From Lysobacterales bacterium (lineage in GTDB: Bacteria > Pseudomonadota > Gammaproteobacteria > Xanthomonadales > Marinicellaceae), in assembly GCA_027083915.1 (NCBI GenBank), contig JALWML010000170.1, positions 1-6,109 on the forward strand: DNA of 6,109 nt, given 5' to 3'. Positions 1 to 4,484 of the stretch are shown here, in pieces. The stretch's first letter is position 1. Every line of letters starts with the position of its first letter. The notes beneath the pieces were generated by a model. It saw only the letters and a program-made list of their open reading frames with translations. It searched no databases and was not told where the DNA came from. The position numbers and the translations under genes are program-made.

Positions 1-111
1 GTGTTAACCAATACACAATATCAGCATGACAACAATATGTCGTAAACTACTATTTAGTGCTCTGTCTTAACCAATTTTATGATAGAAAAAAATAAAAATC
101 AACAATGAAAT

Positions 112-136
112 TGTTTTGGGAAACAAATCCAAAACA
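112..136. repeat. short inverted repeat in the gene-free left edge
   Basis: TGTTTTGG (112-119) and CCAAAACA (129-136) are perfect 8-bp inverted arms around a 9-nt loop. No T-run follows on either strand, so it does not look like an intrinsic terminator. It lies in the stretch 1-161, where I see no gene: all plus frames are broken by stops, and the longest nearby reading (ATG at 105, stop at 153) is only 16 codons with no recognised similarity. It may be chance structure in AT-rich DNA. Confidence 0.25.
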
Positions 137-161
137 CGCAAAACTATGTAATTAAACTTGA

Positions 162-458
162 CAGGTCAAAACATATCAACCCTGTGGCAAAGTCTTTGCA
201 ATCGGAGGTTGGGAAAAGAGAGAAAAGCCGGCCTTCACCTTTAAAACCTCTGACTCAGATTTTTACTTTCTCAGCGATGAACCCGGTTTTCGCCCAGCAC
301 CCTATTTCGCAAATCGTGGAATGAAATGGATACAATTTCATAATGTACCTCAACCCGAAGAATACATACTCAAGCACTTTCTAAAAAAATCACACCACAT
401 TGTTTCATTAGGTTTAAGCAAGAAAAAACAAAAAGAACTTGGCTTGAATCAAGAGTAA
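162..458 (+). pseudogene. MmcQ/YjbR-family protein, 5'-truncated remnant
   Basis: An open frame from just after a TGA (159-161) to a TAA (456-458) encodes a clear C-terminal two-thirds of an MmcQ/YjbR-like (DUF419, CyaY-like fold) protein. The recognisable landmarks are CGKVFAIGGWE (from 183), a PAPYFANRGMKWIQ segment (294-335) and the closing SHHIVSLGLSKKKQKEL stretch. Family members are usually about 110-120 residues and begin with a helical segment containing a conserved LPG-type motif. Here roughly the first 30 residues are missing, and I find nothing resembling them upstream in any plus frame. The frame also has no ATG, GTG or TTG before the conserved region; its first ATG is at 321, inside the domain, and two in-frame stops (153 and 159) lie just upstream. 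A functional start is therefore unlikely. The family is a small DNA-binding-like fold without a settled cellular role. I infer a deletion or rearrangement whose breakpoint lies near 160-182. Confidence 0.75.
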
Positions 459-588
459 TTTGGTTGGTTTTTTGTATCATGGAATTTTATAGAGGTTTCA
501 TAAAGTTACACACATTTACAAGATACAAAGATGGAGCTGCAAATCGATTTAGGACTTATTAAACATCAAATTCAACTGACTCGCGGCT

Positions 589-605
589 GATAAGTGGAGC
601 TTATC
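589..605 (+). other. small hairpin, possible weak terminator
   Basis: GATAAG (589-594) and CTTATC (600-605) form a perfect 6-bp stem with a 5-nt loop, followed by the T-rich stretch TTACTGTTTTATT. As a plus-strand terminator it would be weak: the stem is short and AT-rich, and the T-run is interrupted. No intact plus-strand gene precedes it. The surrounding stretch 459-630 holds no supported gene; the ATG-started frames at 479 and 531 are only 27 and 19 codons with no recognised similarity. Confidence 0.25.
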
Positions 606-620
606 TTACTGTTTTATTAA

Positions 621-655
621 TAAAAAGCTAGTAGATTTAGATTCACTAAATCTAC
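621..655 (-). terminator. rho-independent terminator of the DUF3016 gene
   Basis: GTAGATTTAG (631-640) and CTAAATCTAC (646-655) are perfect 10-bp inverted arms with a 5-nt loop. They start 5 bp beyond the stop codon of the minus-strand DUF3016 gene. Read on the minus strand, the stem is followed four bases later by the T-run CTTTTTATT. The stem is AT-rich, so efficiency may be moderate. Position and orientation fit termination of that gene. Confidence 0.6.
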
Positions 656-660
656 ATATT

Positions 661-1155
661 TCAATCCGATTCCTTAGATAATTCTCTTATCCATTTCGCC
701 ATTTGAGCAACTTCGTATTTTAAACGACTATTATCAAATCGGAATGTATTTCTATCAAGTCTTGCAAGGTTATTATTGACTAGTTTTTCATGTCCTGATT
801 TAATCACTTCGCCATTTGTATTGGTGATGGTATAGTCAAATTCAACAACGCTTCTATCGGTGTCAACTCTTACTTCTCTAATTTGTTCAATGCCAAATAT
901 TATTCGACCTGCCATGTCAATATCAGTAAAATTGATGCTTAGATGAGAACCATCGGTGATATTTTTTTTCCATATCTTTTCAATATTATGACTAAAGTCT
1001 TTTTTCAACCTATCCAGTCGATCATTCGCACCTAGCCGTGTTTCAAAATCTGTAAATTTTTCAGGGTTTGTATAAGAAACTTGTGTCAATGAGTTGTCCT
1101 GAGCAAAGCCTGCAGATGCAATTACTATCAATGTGAGAAATATTATCTTTTTCAT
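661..1155 (-). CDS. secreted DUF3016 family protein
   Basis: A protein of 164 residues with an N-terminal signal peptide: two lysines, a hydrophobic core at about residues 4-15, and a likely signal peptidase I cut after A18 (AGFA-QD). The mature part shows the DUF3016 pattern: V-x-Y-x-x-P-E-K-F-T-D (26-36), the T-D-x-D-x-A-G box (77-83), a beta-rich middle with the FDYTITNTNGEVIKSG segment, and a C-terminal helix with the conserved Trp of the L/M-x-x-W type. The family is periplasmic or secreted in Gammaproteobacteria and has no established function. The reading frame also opens at a GTG (1162-1164), three codons upstream. That GTG is part of AAGGTGA (1161-1167), which is well placed as Shine-Dalgarno for the ATG at 1153-1155, so I prefer the ATG. 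The gene looks monocistronic, with its own promoter and terminator. The family call is made by eye from motif pattern. Confidence 0.8.
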   Translation of the reverse strand: MKKIIFLTLIVIASAGFAQDNSLTQVSYTNPEKFTDFETRLGANDRLDRLKKDFSHNIEKIWKKNITDGSHLSINFTDIDMAGRIIFGIEQIREVRVDTDRSVVEFDYTITNTNGEVIKSGHEKLVNNNLARLDRNTFRFDNSRLKYEVAQMAKWIRELSKESD

Positions 1156-1160
1156 TGGAG

Positions 1161-1167
1161 TCACCTT
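1161..1167 (-). promoter_or_regulatory. ribosome binding site deciding the DUF3016 start
   Basis: On the minus strand AAGGTGA lies five bases before the ATG at 1155-1153. The same bases contain the alternative GTG start codon (1162-1164), which would itself have no comparable upstream signal. This favours the ATG, giving a product three residues shorter. Confidence 0.65.
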
Positions 1168-1186
1168 TTTATCTATTTGACTTTTA

Positions 1187-1213
1187 ATTCTAACATGCTT
1201 GAATGAATGTAAA
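1187..1213 (-). promoter_or_regulatory. sigma70-type promoter of the DUF3016 gene
   Basis: On the minus strand, TTTACA (1213-1208) serves as -35 (5/6 to consensus) and TAGAAT (1192-1187) as -10 (5/6), with a 15-bp spacer. The -10 is preceded by TGT, an extended -10 (TGn) that can offset the short spacer. Transcription would start near 1180, about 25 bp before the ATG. A palindrome (1230-1253) lies upstream, centred roughly 61 bp before that start. Confidence 0.55.
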
Positions 1214-1229
1214 CTGAATATTTATGACA

Positions 1230-1253
1230 CTACTGACAAGACGTTGTCAGTAG
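1230..1253. repeat. perfect palindrome, candidate operator
   Basis: CTACTGACAA (1230-1239) and TTGTCAGTAG (1244-1253) are perfect 10-bp inverted arms around GACG. Neither side has an adjacent T-run, so it is not a convincing terminator. It lies between the divergent DUF3016 gene and the MITE/ABM-GST operon, centred about 61 bp upstream of the predicted DUF3016 transcription start, a place typical of activator sites. The arms do not match the CRP, FNR or LexA consensus. A dimeric regulator site is inference; a structural repeat is equally possible. Confidence 0.4.
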
Positions 1254-1285
1254 CATTGAATTAAACTTGGTTTTTAAATGAAAAT

Positions 1286-1290
1286 GACTA
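1286..1290. repeat. target-site duplication, left copy (GACTA)
   Basis: GACTA directly abuts the left inverted repeat of the MITE. The identical pentamer directly abuts the right end (1450-1454). This is the expected trace of a staggered-cut transposition. Confidence 0.7.
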
Positions 1291-1308
1291 GAGACCTTTA
1301 CATAACTC
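1291..1308 (+). repeat. MITE left terminal inverted repeat
   Basis: This 18-bp end begins GAGACC. It differs from the reverse complement of the right end at two positions (bases 10 and 13 of the repeat). Its first nine bases, GAGACCTTT, are exactly complementary to AAAGGTCTC at the right end, which contains the putative Shine-Dalgarno of the ABM gene. Confidence 0.8.
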
Positions 1309-1431
1309 TGGGACGGTGGAAAAAAGAATGGAAAATGCTCCAATCAAGGCAAAAAATGAGTCAAATAGCTCGCTATTTGCGAATTTTTTAACGCAGAGTG
1401 GAGTTTTTTACAACTTTTTTACTCGTTCCAC

Positions 1432-1449
1432 GAGTTGTGCAAAGGTCTC
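1432..1449 (-). repeat. MITE right terminal inverted repeat
   Basis: The partner of 1291-1308 in inverted orientation. AAAGG at 1441-1445 is the only Shine-Dalgarno-like stretch upstream of the ATG at 1457, with 11 bases between them, longer than ideal. The element therefore supplies, or replaces, the ribosome binding site of the ABM gene. Confidence 0.8.
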
Positions 1450-1454
1450 GACTA
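1450..1454. repeat. target-site duplication, right copy (GACTA)
   Basis: GACTA follows the last base of the right inverted repeat and precedes CTATG. Removing the element and one copy restores an empty site in which GACTA runs directly into the ABM start codon region. Confidence 0.7.
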
Positions 1455-1456
1455 CT

Positions 1457-1780
1457 ATGAAAATAAACAATGCCATTATAGAGATTGCCATCTTTACTGT
1501 AAAACAAGAATCTATCAATCAAGTTTCTGAAATTCGTTCAAGGGTTAAAGAATCGCTTCAATCTTTTAAAGGATTCATTTCCATTAACACCTTACAACCT
1601 GTAAACTCTAGTCGAGTGTTTGCCGATATTGCCTTGTGGGAAACATTAAAAGATGCTCATAATGCTGCAAAGGCGTTTGAGGAGGGTGATGAACGCTTTT
1701 TGCCTTATATGAATTGCATTGAGGAGATTAAATTTATGGGGCATTTTATAGAGAACAATAACAGCGAGGAAAACTTATGA
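1457..1780 (+). CDS. ABM-like (dimeric alpha/beta barrel) protein
   Basis: A product of 107 residues. Residues 5-95 show the layout of the antibiotic biosynthesis monooxygenase-like domain. A first strand (AIIEIAIFTVK) is followed by a helix (about 17-33), an F-x-G-F-I-S-I strand turn, a strand carrying FADIALWET, a helix with DAHNAAKAFEEGDE, and a last strand (IEEIKFMGHF). Such proteins are small dimers; some oxidise aromatic or quinone-like substrates or degrade heme, but many have no known reaction, and no function is assigned here. I place the start at ATG 1457. The frame is open further upstream to GTG 1316 and ATG 1328, but those 47 codons lie within the MITE (1291-1449) and its flanking duplication and do not belong to the domain. 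The gene overlaps the downstream GST gene by ATGA, which implies translational coupling. Its leader has been replaced by the MITE, so expression may be altered. Confidence 0.75.
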   Translation: MKINNAIIEIAIFTVKQESINQVSEIRSRVKESLQSFKGFISINTLQPVNSSRVFADIALWETLKDAHNAAKAFEEGDERFLPYMNCIEEIKFMGHFIENNNSEENL

Positions 1781-2475
1781 TTACATTACACGGTTTTGGA
1801 GAGAATTTAGGGGTAAAAGACCCTAGTCCAATGGTGTTAAAAGTTGATGCCTATATGCGCATGGCAGGCATAAACTTTAGCACTAACAACCACCCAAATA
1901 ATTTACAGAAAGCGCCAAAAGGAAAATTACCCTTTATTGTTGATGATGGCAAAACCATTGCCGATTCACAGTTTATTATTGAATATTTAAAAGCCAATCA
2001 TGCTGACTTAGATGAGCATTTATCTAAGGCTGAGAAAGCACAAGCTTATTTACAAACGAAATCTTTGGATGAAAACCTTTATTTTTGTTTAGTCTATTCG
2101 CGCTGGATGTGTGATGACACATGGCAAATCGTGAAAAAGGCTTTTTTTGGCAAGCTACCTCCTGTTGTTCGTTCTTTGGTTCCAAAATTAGTGCGTAAAA
2201 AATTGGCACGTAATTTACAAGGTCAAGGCATCGGTAAACACAGCCATGAAGAGATACTTCACATTACCCAACAATCCTTTGTTGCTCTTTCAGACTTACT
2301 TAGTGATAAAGACTACTTTTTCGGTCAAGAACCGAGTTCTTTTGATGCCAGTGCTTACGGTATGCTTGCTTCCTATATTGAATCAGACATTGATGATGAG
2401 TTTACGCAACTAGCCAAGACTTATACTAACTTGGTTGAATACTGCAAAAGAATAAAAAATAGATTTTATTCTTAA
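1777..2475 (+). CDS. Fax/metaxin-like glutathione S-transferase family protein
   Basis: A soluble protein of 232 residues with a thioredoxin-like N-terminal domain (about 1-73) and an all-helical GST C-terminal domain (about 85-225). Family marks are the N-terminal LHGFG-x6-DPSPMVLKV segment with S17 in the catalytic region, KAPKGKLPFI with cis-Pro52, and D63-S64 in the glutathione-contact position. In the C-terminal half are R109-W110 with D113-D114-x-W116, the GQGIGKHS box (149-156), and FGQEPSSFDASAYG containing the N-capping S-x-x-D (187-190). This pattern is that of the Fax/CDR/metaxin group (GST_N_4 / GST_C_6 type), whose bacterial members lack a defined substrate. Length is normal and the gene looks intact. 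GAGGA about seven bases before the ATG is a good ribosome binding site. The ATGA overlap ties it to the ABM gene, so joint action on an electrophilic or aromatic compound is conceivable but unproven. It ends 19 bp before a strong terminator. Confidence 0.85.
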   Translation: MITLHGFGENLGVKDPSPMVLKVDAYMRMAGINFSTNNHPNNLQKAPKGKLPFIVDDGKTIADSQFIIEYLKANHADLDEHLSKAEKAQAYLQTKSLDENLYFCLVYSRWMCDDTWQIVKKAFFGKLPPVVRSLVPKLVRKKLARNLQGQGIGKHSHEEILHITQQSFVALSDLLSDKDYFFGQEPSSFDASAYGMLASYIESDIDDEFTQLAKTYTNLVEYCKRIKNRFYS

Positions 2476-2494
2476 AGTATATTTCGACACCCAG

Positions 2495-2530
2495 AAAAAA
2501 ACCGCTATTAAATTTATTAGCGGTTTTTTT
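2495..2530. terminator. bidirectional rho-independent terminator
   Basis: AAAAAAACCGCTA (2495-2507) pairs perfectly with TAGCGGTTTTTTT (2518-2530) around a 10-nt loop. It gives a CCGCTA stem core with a T-run on the plus strand and, through the A-run, an equal T-run on the minus strand. It sits between the convergent GST gene (ends 2475) and ssb (ends 2556) and can serve both. Confidence 0.9.
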
Positions 2531-2555
2531 ATCTAACAATCATATTTGCTGGTTC

Positions 2556-3083
2556 TTAAAAAGGTATATCGTCATCAAAATCATCAAATGCCGGTTGATT
2601 CTGCGCTGGAGCTTGTTGTTGAGGAGGTTGACCTTGATTTTGGTTCTGTTGATAACCACCACCTTGGTTTTGTTGTGGAGGCTTATTAGCTCGTGGTGCT
2701 GCTGGTGCTTGTCCACCACTAGCATATTGACCTTGCCCGCCACTTTGTCGTGCGCCTAACATTTGCATTTCATTGGCAACAATTTCTGTTGTGTAACGGT
2801 CTTGCCCGTTATTGTCTTGCCATTTACGTGTTTGTAGTTTGCCTTCGATATAAACCTGTGAACCACGCTTTAGGTATTCGCCTGCAATTTCTGCTAAACG
2901 TCCAAAAAACACAATACGGTGCCATTCGGTTTTTACCACGTCTTCACCCGTGTTTTTGTCTTTCCATTGTTCTGAAGTTGCGACTGAAATATTAGTCACA
3001 GCAGCTCCACCCGTGGTGTATCGCACGTCAGGGTCTTGACCCATATTTCCAACGATGATAACTTTATTGATTCCCCTTGCCAT
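2556..3083 (-). CDS. ssb: single-stranded DNA-binding protein SSB
   Basis: A protein of 175 residues with the classic SSB plan. Residues 1-110 form the OB fold with the conserved start [23 protein letters not shown]-stacking residues W40, W54, F60 and W88 and the tetramer-associated H55 occur at the same positions as in E. coli SSB. Residues about 113-163 are a flexible Gly/Gln/Pro/Asn-rich linker, and the acidic tip DDFDDDIPF ends in the conserved DIPF that recruits replication and repair partners. The protein coats single-stranded DNA in replication, recombination and repair. The start is secure: GAGGAG lies seven bases before the ATG. The gene follows the MFS gene on the same strand after 117 bp but has its own promoter, and it ends before the shared terminator. 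An MFS gene near ssb is, to my knowledge, a recurrent arrangement in Gammaproteobacteria such as Pseudomonas. Confidence 0.97.
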   Translation of the reverse strand: MARGINKVIIVGNMGQDPDVRYTTGGAAVTNISVATSEQWKDKNTGEDVVKTEWHRIVFFGRLAEIAGEYLKRGSQVYIEGKLQTRKWQDNNGQDRYTTEIVANEMQMLGARQSGGQGQYASGGQAPAAPRANKPPQQNQGGGYQQNQNQGQPPQQQAPAQNQPAFDDFDDDIPF

Positions 3084-3152
3084 TTTCTATCTCCTCTATA
3101 ATTTTCGAGTTTATGTATAATTGCCCTCAAGAGCAATTGCTAAGAATTTGGG

Positions 3153-3181
3153 ATTATACAAACTTATACAAACTTTCTAAA
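3153..3181 (-). promoter_or_regulatory. sigma70-type promoter of ssb
   Basis: On the minus strand a perfect TATAAT (3158-3153) is preceded, after a 17-bp spacer, by TTTAGA (3181-3176), a 4/6 match to -35. The region contains a 10-bp tandem, TTTGTATAAG then TTTGTATAAT (3172-3153), so a second TATAAG box lies 10 bp upstream. The leader to the ssb ATG would be about 60 nt. An imperfect palindrome (arms AATTGC/GCAATT, 3119-3138) lies within that leader. I see no LexA-type CTGT-N8-ACAG site. Confidence 0.55.
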
Positions 3182-3200
3182 GCAAAATTAAAGAATAATT

Positions 3201-4370
3201 CTATTTTTGCCTAACTAAAAATATGGCAAGGGCAGCCAGAATAACTAAAACAGCTGTTCCATAAAAAACATGGGTATAGCCTGATTTCATCATAACCCCA
3301 GCTAGTGATGAACCGACAAAGGCACCTAAGAATTGAGAAGTTGAATAACCTCCCATAGCCGCTCCTCGGTATTTTTCACCTGCTATGCGTGATAGCATCG
3401 CTGGCATCGCCGCTTCTAAGAAATTGAAAAAAGCAAAATAAATTACAAGCATAGCCGCAATCATAATTAAACTCGAATTAAATAAACCCATCATGACTTG
3501 AGAGAATGCCAAACCAACTAAGGCAAAAGTGACGAATTGAAAATATTTTTTGCGTTTTTCATGAATAATAATCATTGGAATAAAAAACACCATTGAAATT
3601 AATAGCACTGGCAAATACATTTTCCAATGTTGCTTAGCGGCAAAATCTAATTGCTCTACCAAAATCAAAGGTAACACCACAAATACAGCTGTCATCACTG
3701 CGTGTAAAACAAATACTGATAAATTAAGCGAAATTAACTGCATATCTTTTAAGGTATGAAACAACTCTTTAAAACTAAAACCTTTTTTAATGTGCTTTTT
3801 GGGTTCTTTGACAAAAACATGCAATTGAATCAAGGCTAAAGTGGCAAGTCCTGCGGTTATCCAAAACAGTCCAGACATGCCAAACCATCCAAAAAGAATT
3901 GGGCCTGTAATAAAAGCCAACATAAAAGCCATACCAATGCTCATACCAATGGTTGCCATCATTTTGGTACGTTGTTCTGGTCGTGAAACATCAGCAACCA
4001 ACGCCATGCCTGTTGCCGCAATAGCACCCATGCCTTGAATAGCTCGACCGATAATAACACCATAAATTGTAGTTGATAATGCCGCAACAACACTTCCTCC
4101 AATAAAGGTCAACAAACCTATAGTTAATATCTTTTTACGACCAAAAAAATCAGAAGCTAACCCTAATGGAATTTGCAATAAAGCTTGAGTTAAACCATAA
4201 ACGCCAAGAGCCAATCCAATCAACAAAGGTGTTGAGTGTGGCAATGTTTTAGCATACACGCTAAAAACTGGCATAATCAAAAAAAGTCCATACATGCGCA
4301 AAGCAATCAACAAAGCAATTGAAAAGGCTGCTTTTTTTTCAGTTGAATTCAGTCCACTTGTTGATGTCAT
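3201..4370 (-). CDS. major facilitator superfamily transporter
   Basis: An inner-membrane protein of 389 residues with about twelve hydrophobic segments in two halves, joined by a basic cytoplasmic loop near residues 190-203 (EPKKHIKKGFSF). MFS marks are motif A between helices 2 and 3 (G70-x3-D74-x2-G77-R78-K79-K80), the R109-x2-Q112-G113 motif of helix 4, D127 with R134 after it, and G156-P157 in helix 5 in the place of the antiporter motif C. It resembles the drug-efflux-like MFS proteins often encoded beside ssb, and the YajR type in its core, but it lacks the extra C-terminal ferredoxin-like domain of YajR. The substrate cannot be told from sequence; proton-coupled export is the family default. 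The ATG at 4370 has no clear Shine-Dalgarno, yet no better start exists before the first membrane segment. It is divergent from ispB. Confidence 0.9.
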   Translation of the reverse strand: MTSTSGLNSTEKKAAFSIALLIALRMYGLFLIMPVFSVYAKTLPHSTPLLIGLALGVYGLTQALLQIPLGLASDFFGRKKILTIGLLTFIGGSVVAALSTTIYGVIIGRAIQGMGAIAATGMALVADVSRPEQRTKMMATIGMSIGMAFMLAFITGPILFGWFGMSGLFWITAGLATLALIQLHVFVKEPKKHIKKGFSFKELFHTLKDMQLISLNLSVFVLHAVMTAVFVVLPLILVEQLDFAAKQHWKMYLPVLLISMVFFIPMIIIHEKRKKYFQFVTFALVGLAFSQVMMGLFNSSLIMIAAMLVIYFAFFNFLEAAMPAMLSRIAGEKYRGAAMGGYSTSQFLGAFVGSSLAGVMMKSGYTHVFYGTAVLVILAALAIFLVRQK

Positions 4371-4402
4371 GATATTATTTACAAAATAAATTAGAAGTGA
4401 CT

Positions 4403-4430
4403 AATATAGCGTTTTAACGGCAAAAACCAA
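4403..4430 (-). promoter_or_regulatory. possible promoter of the MFS gene
   Basis: On the minus strand TATATT (4408-4403) could be a -10 with TTGGTT (4430-4425) as a weak -35, spacer 16 bp. It lies about 30 bp before the MFS ATG. The -35 matches consensus only in its TTG half, so this is tentative. Confidence 0.35.
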
Positions 4431-4450
4431 GAAAAAACACGAATAAAATG

Positions 4451-4456
4451 TATAAT
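4451..4456 (+). promoter_or_regulatory. possible -10 box of ispB
   Basis: TATAAT is a perfect -10 hexamer lying 28 bp before the proposed TTG start of ispB. No good -35 is visible at 16-18 bp upstream (sequence around 4427-4434 is A-rich). The divergent MFS gene probably has its own promoter in the same 114-bp gap. Confidence 0.4.
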
Positions 4457-4484
4457 AAGCTTTTTATTTAATTGCAAAAGAAAA

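Larger units (their letters stand above)
1291..1449. mobile_element. 159-bp palindromic MITE
   Basis: A short non-autonomous element without a transposase. Its ends are GAGACCTTTACATAACTC (1291-1308) and, on the opposite strand, GAGACCTTTGCACAACTC (1449-1432), 16 of 18 identical. Similarity between the arms continues inward imperfectly, with shared AAAAAAG, CTCC and AAAAAA blocks at equivalent distances, and ends in perfect 8-bp arms CAAATAGC/GCTATTTG (1362-1369/1372-1379). The centre of that hairpin coincides with the centre of the element, so nearly the whole unit is one inverted repeat. It is flanked by GACTA on both sides. A smaller hairpin (ACTCG 1421-1425 with CGAGT 1431-1435) sits inside the right end. 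From memory, termini beginning GAGACCTTTGCA occur on some IS5-like elements, but a 5-bp duplication is not typical of that family, so I leave the parent IS open. It carries no stop codon in the frame of the downstream gene. Confidence 0.85.

Noticed and set aside
1..76. Imperfect direct repeat of a TTAACCAAT-containing stretch at 1-13 and 64-76
   Set aside because: Only about 12 bp with two copies in AT-rich DNA; spacing and copy number do not suggest a CRISPR array, iterons or an attachment site.
479..590. Very short ATG-started plus frames (27 and 19 codons)
   Set aside because: No ribosome binding site, no similarity, and they overlap each other in different frames.
2024..2209. Minus-strand open frame of 61 codons
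   Set aside because: It lies wholly inside the well-supported GST gene on the other strand and has no recognisable motif.
661..2475. A defence or toxin-antitoxin system in the DUF3016/ABM/GST region
   Set aside because: None of the products carries nuclease, toxin, antitoxin or signalling motifs; the layout is explained by ordinary small genes plus a MITE.
2540..2743. Minus-strand open frame over the ssb 3' end in another frame
   Set aside because: It is a shadow of the repetitive Gln/Gly/Pro-rich linker codons of ssb.
2750..2995. Plus-strand open frame opposite ssb
   Set aside because: Antisense to the conserved OB-fold region; no family resemblance.
3119..3138. Imperfect palindrome in the ssb leader (AATTGC/GCAATT arms)
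   Set aside because: Considered as a LexA or other operator, but it lacks CTGT/ACAG half-sites and has mismatches in the centre; too weak to call separately.
3841..4038. Plus-strand open frame opposite the MFS gene
   Set aside because: Antisense shadow of membrane-helix codons.
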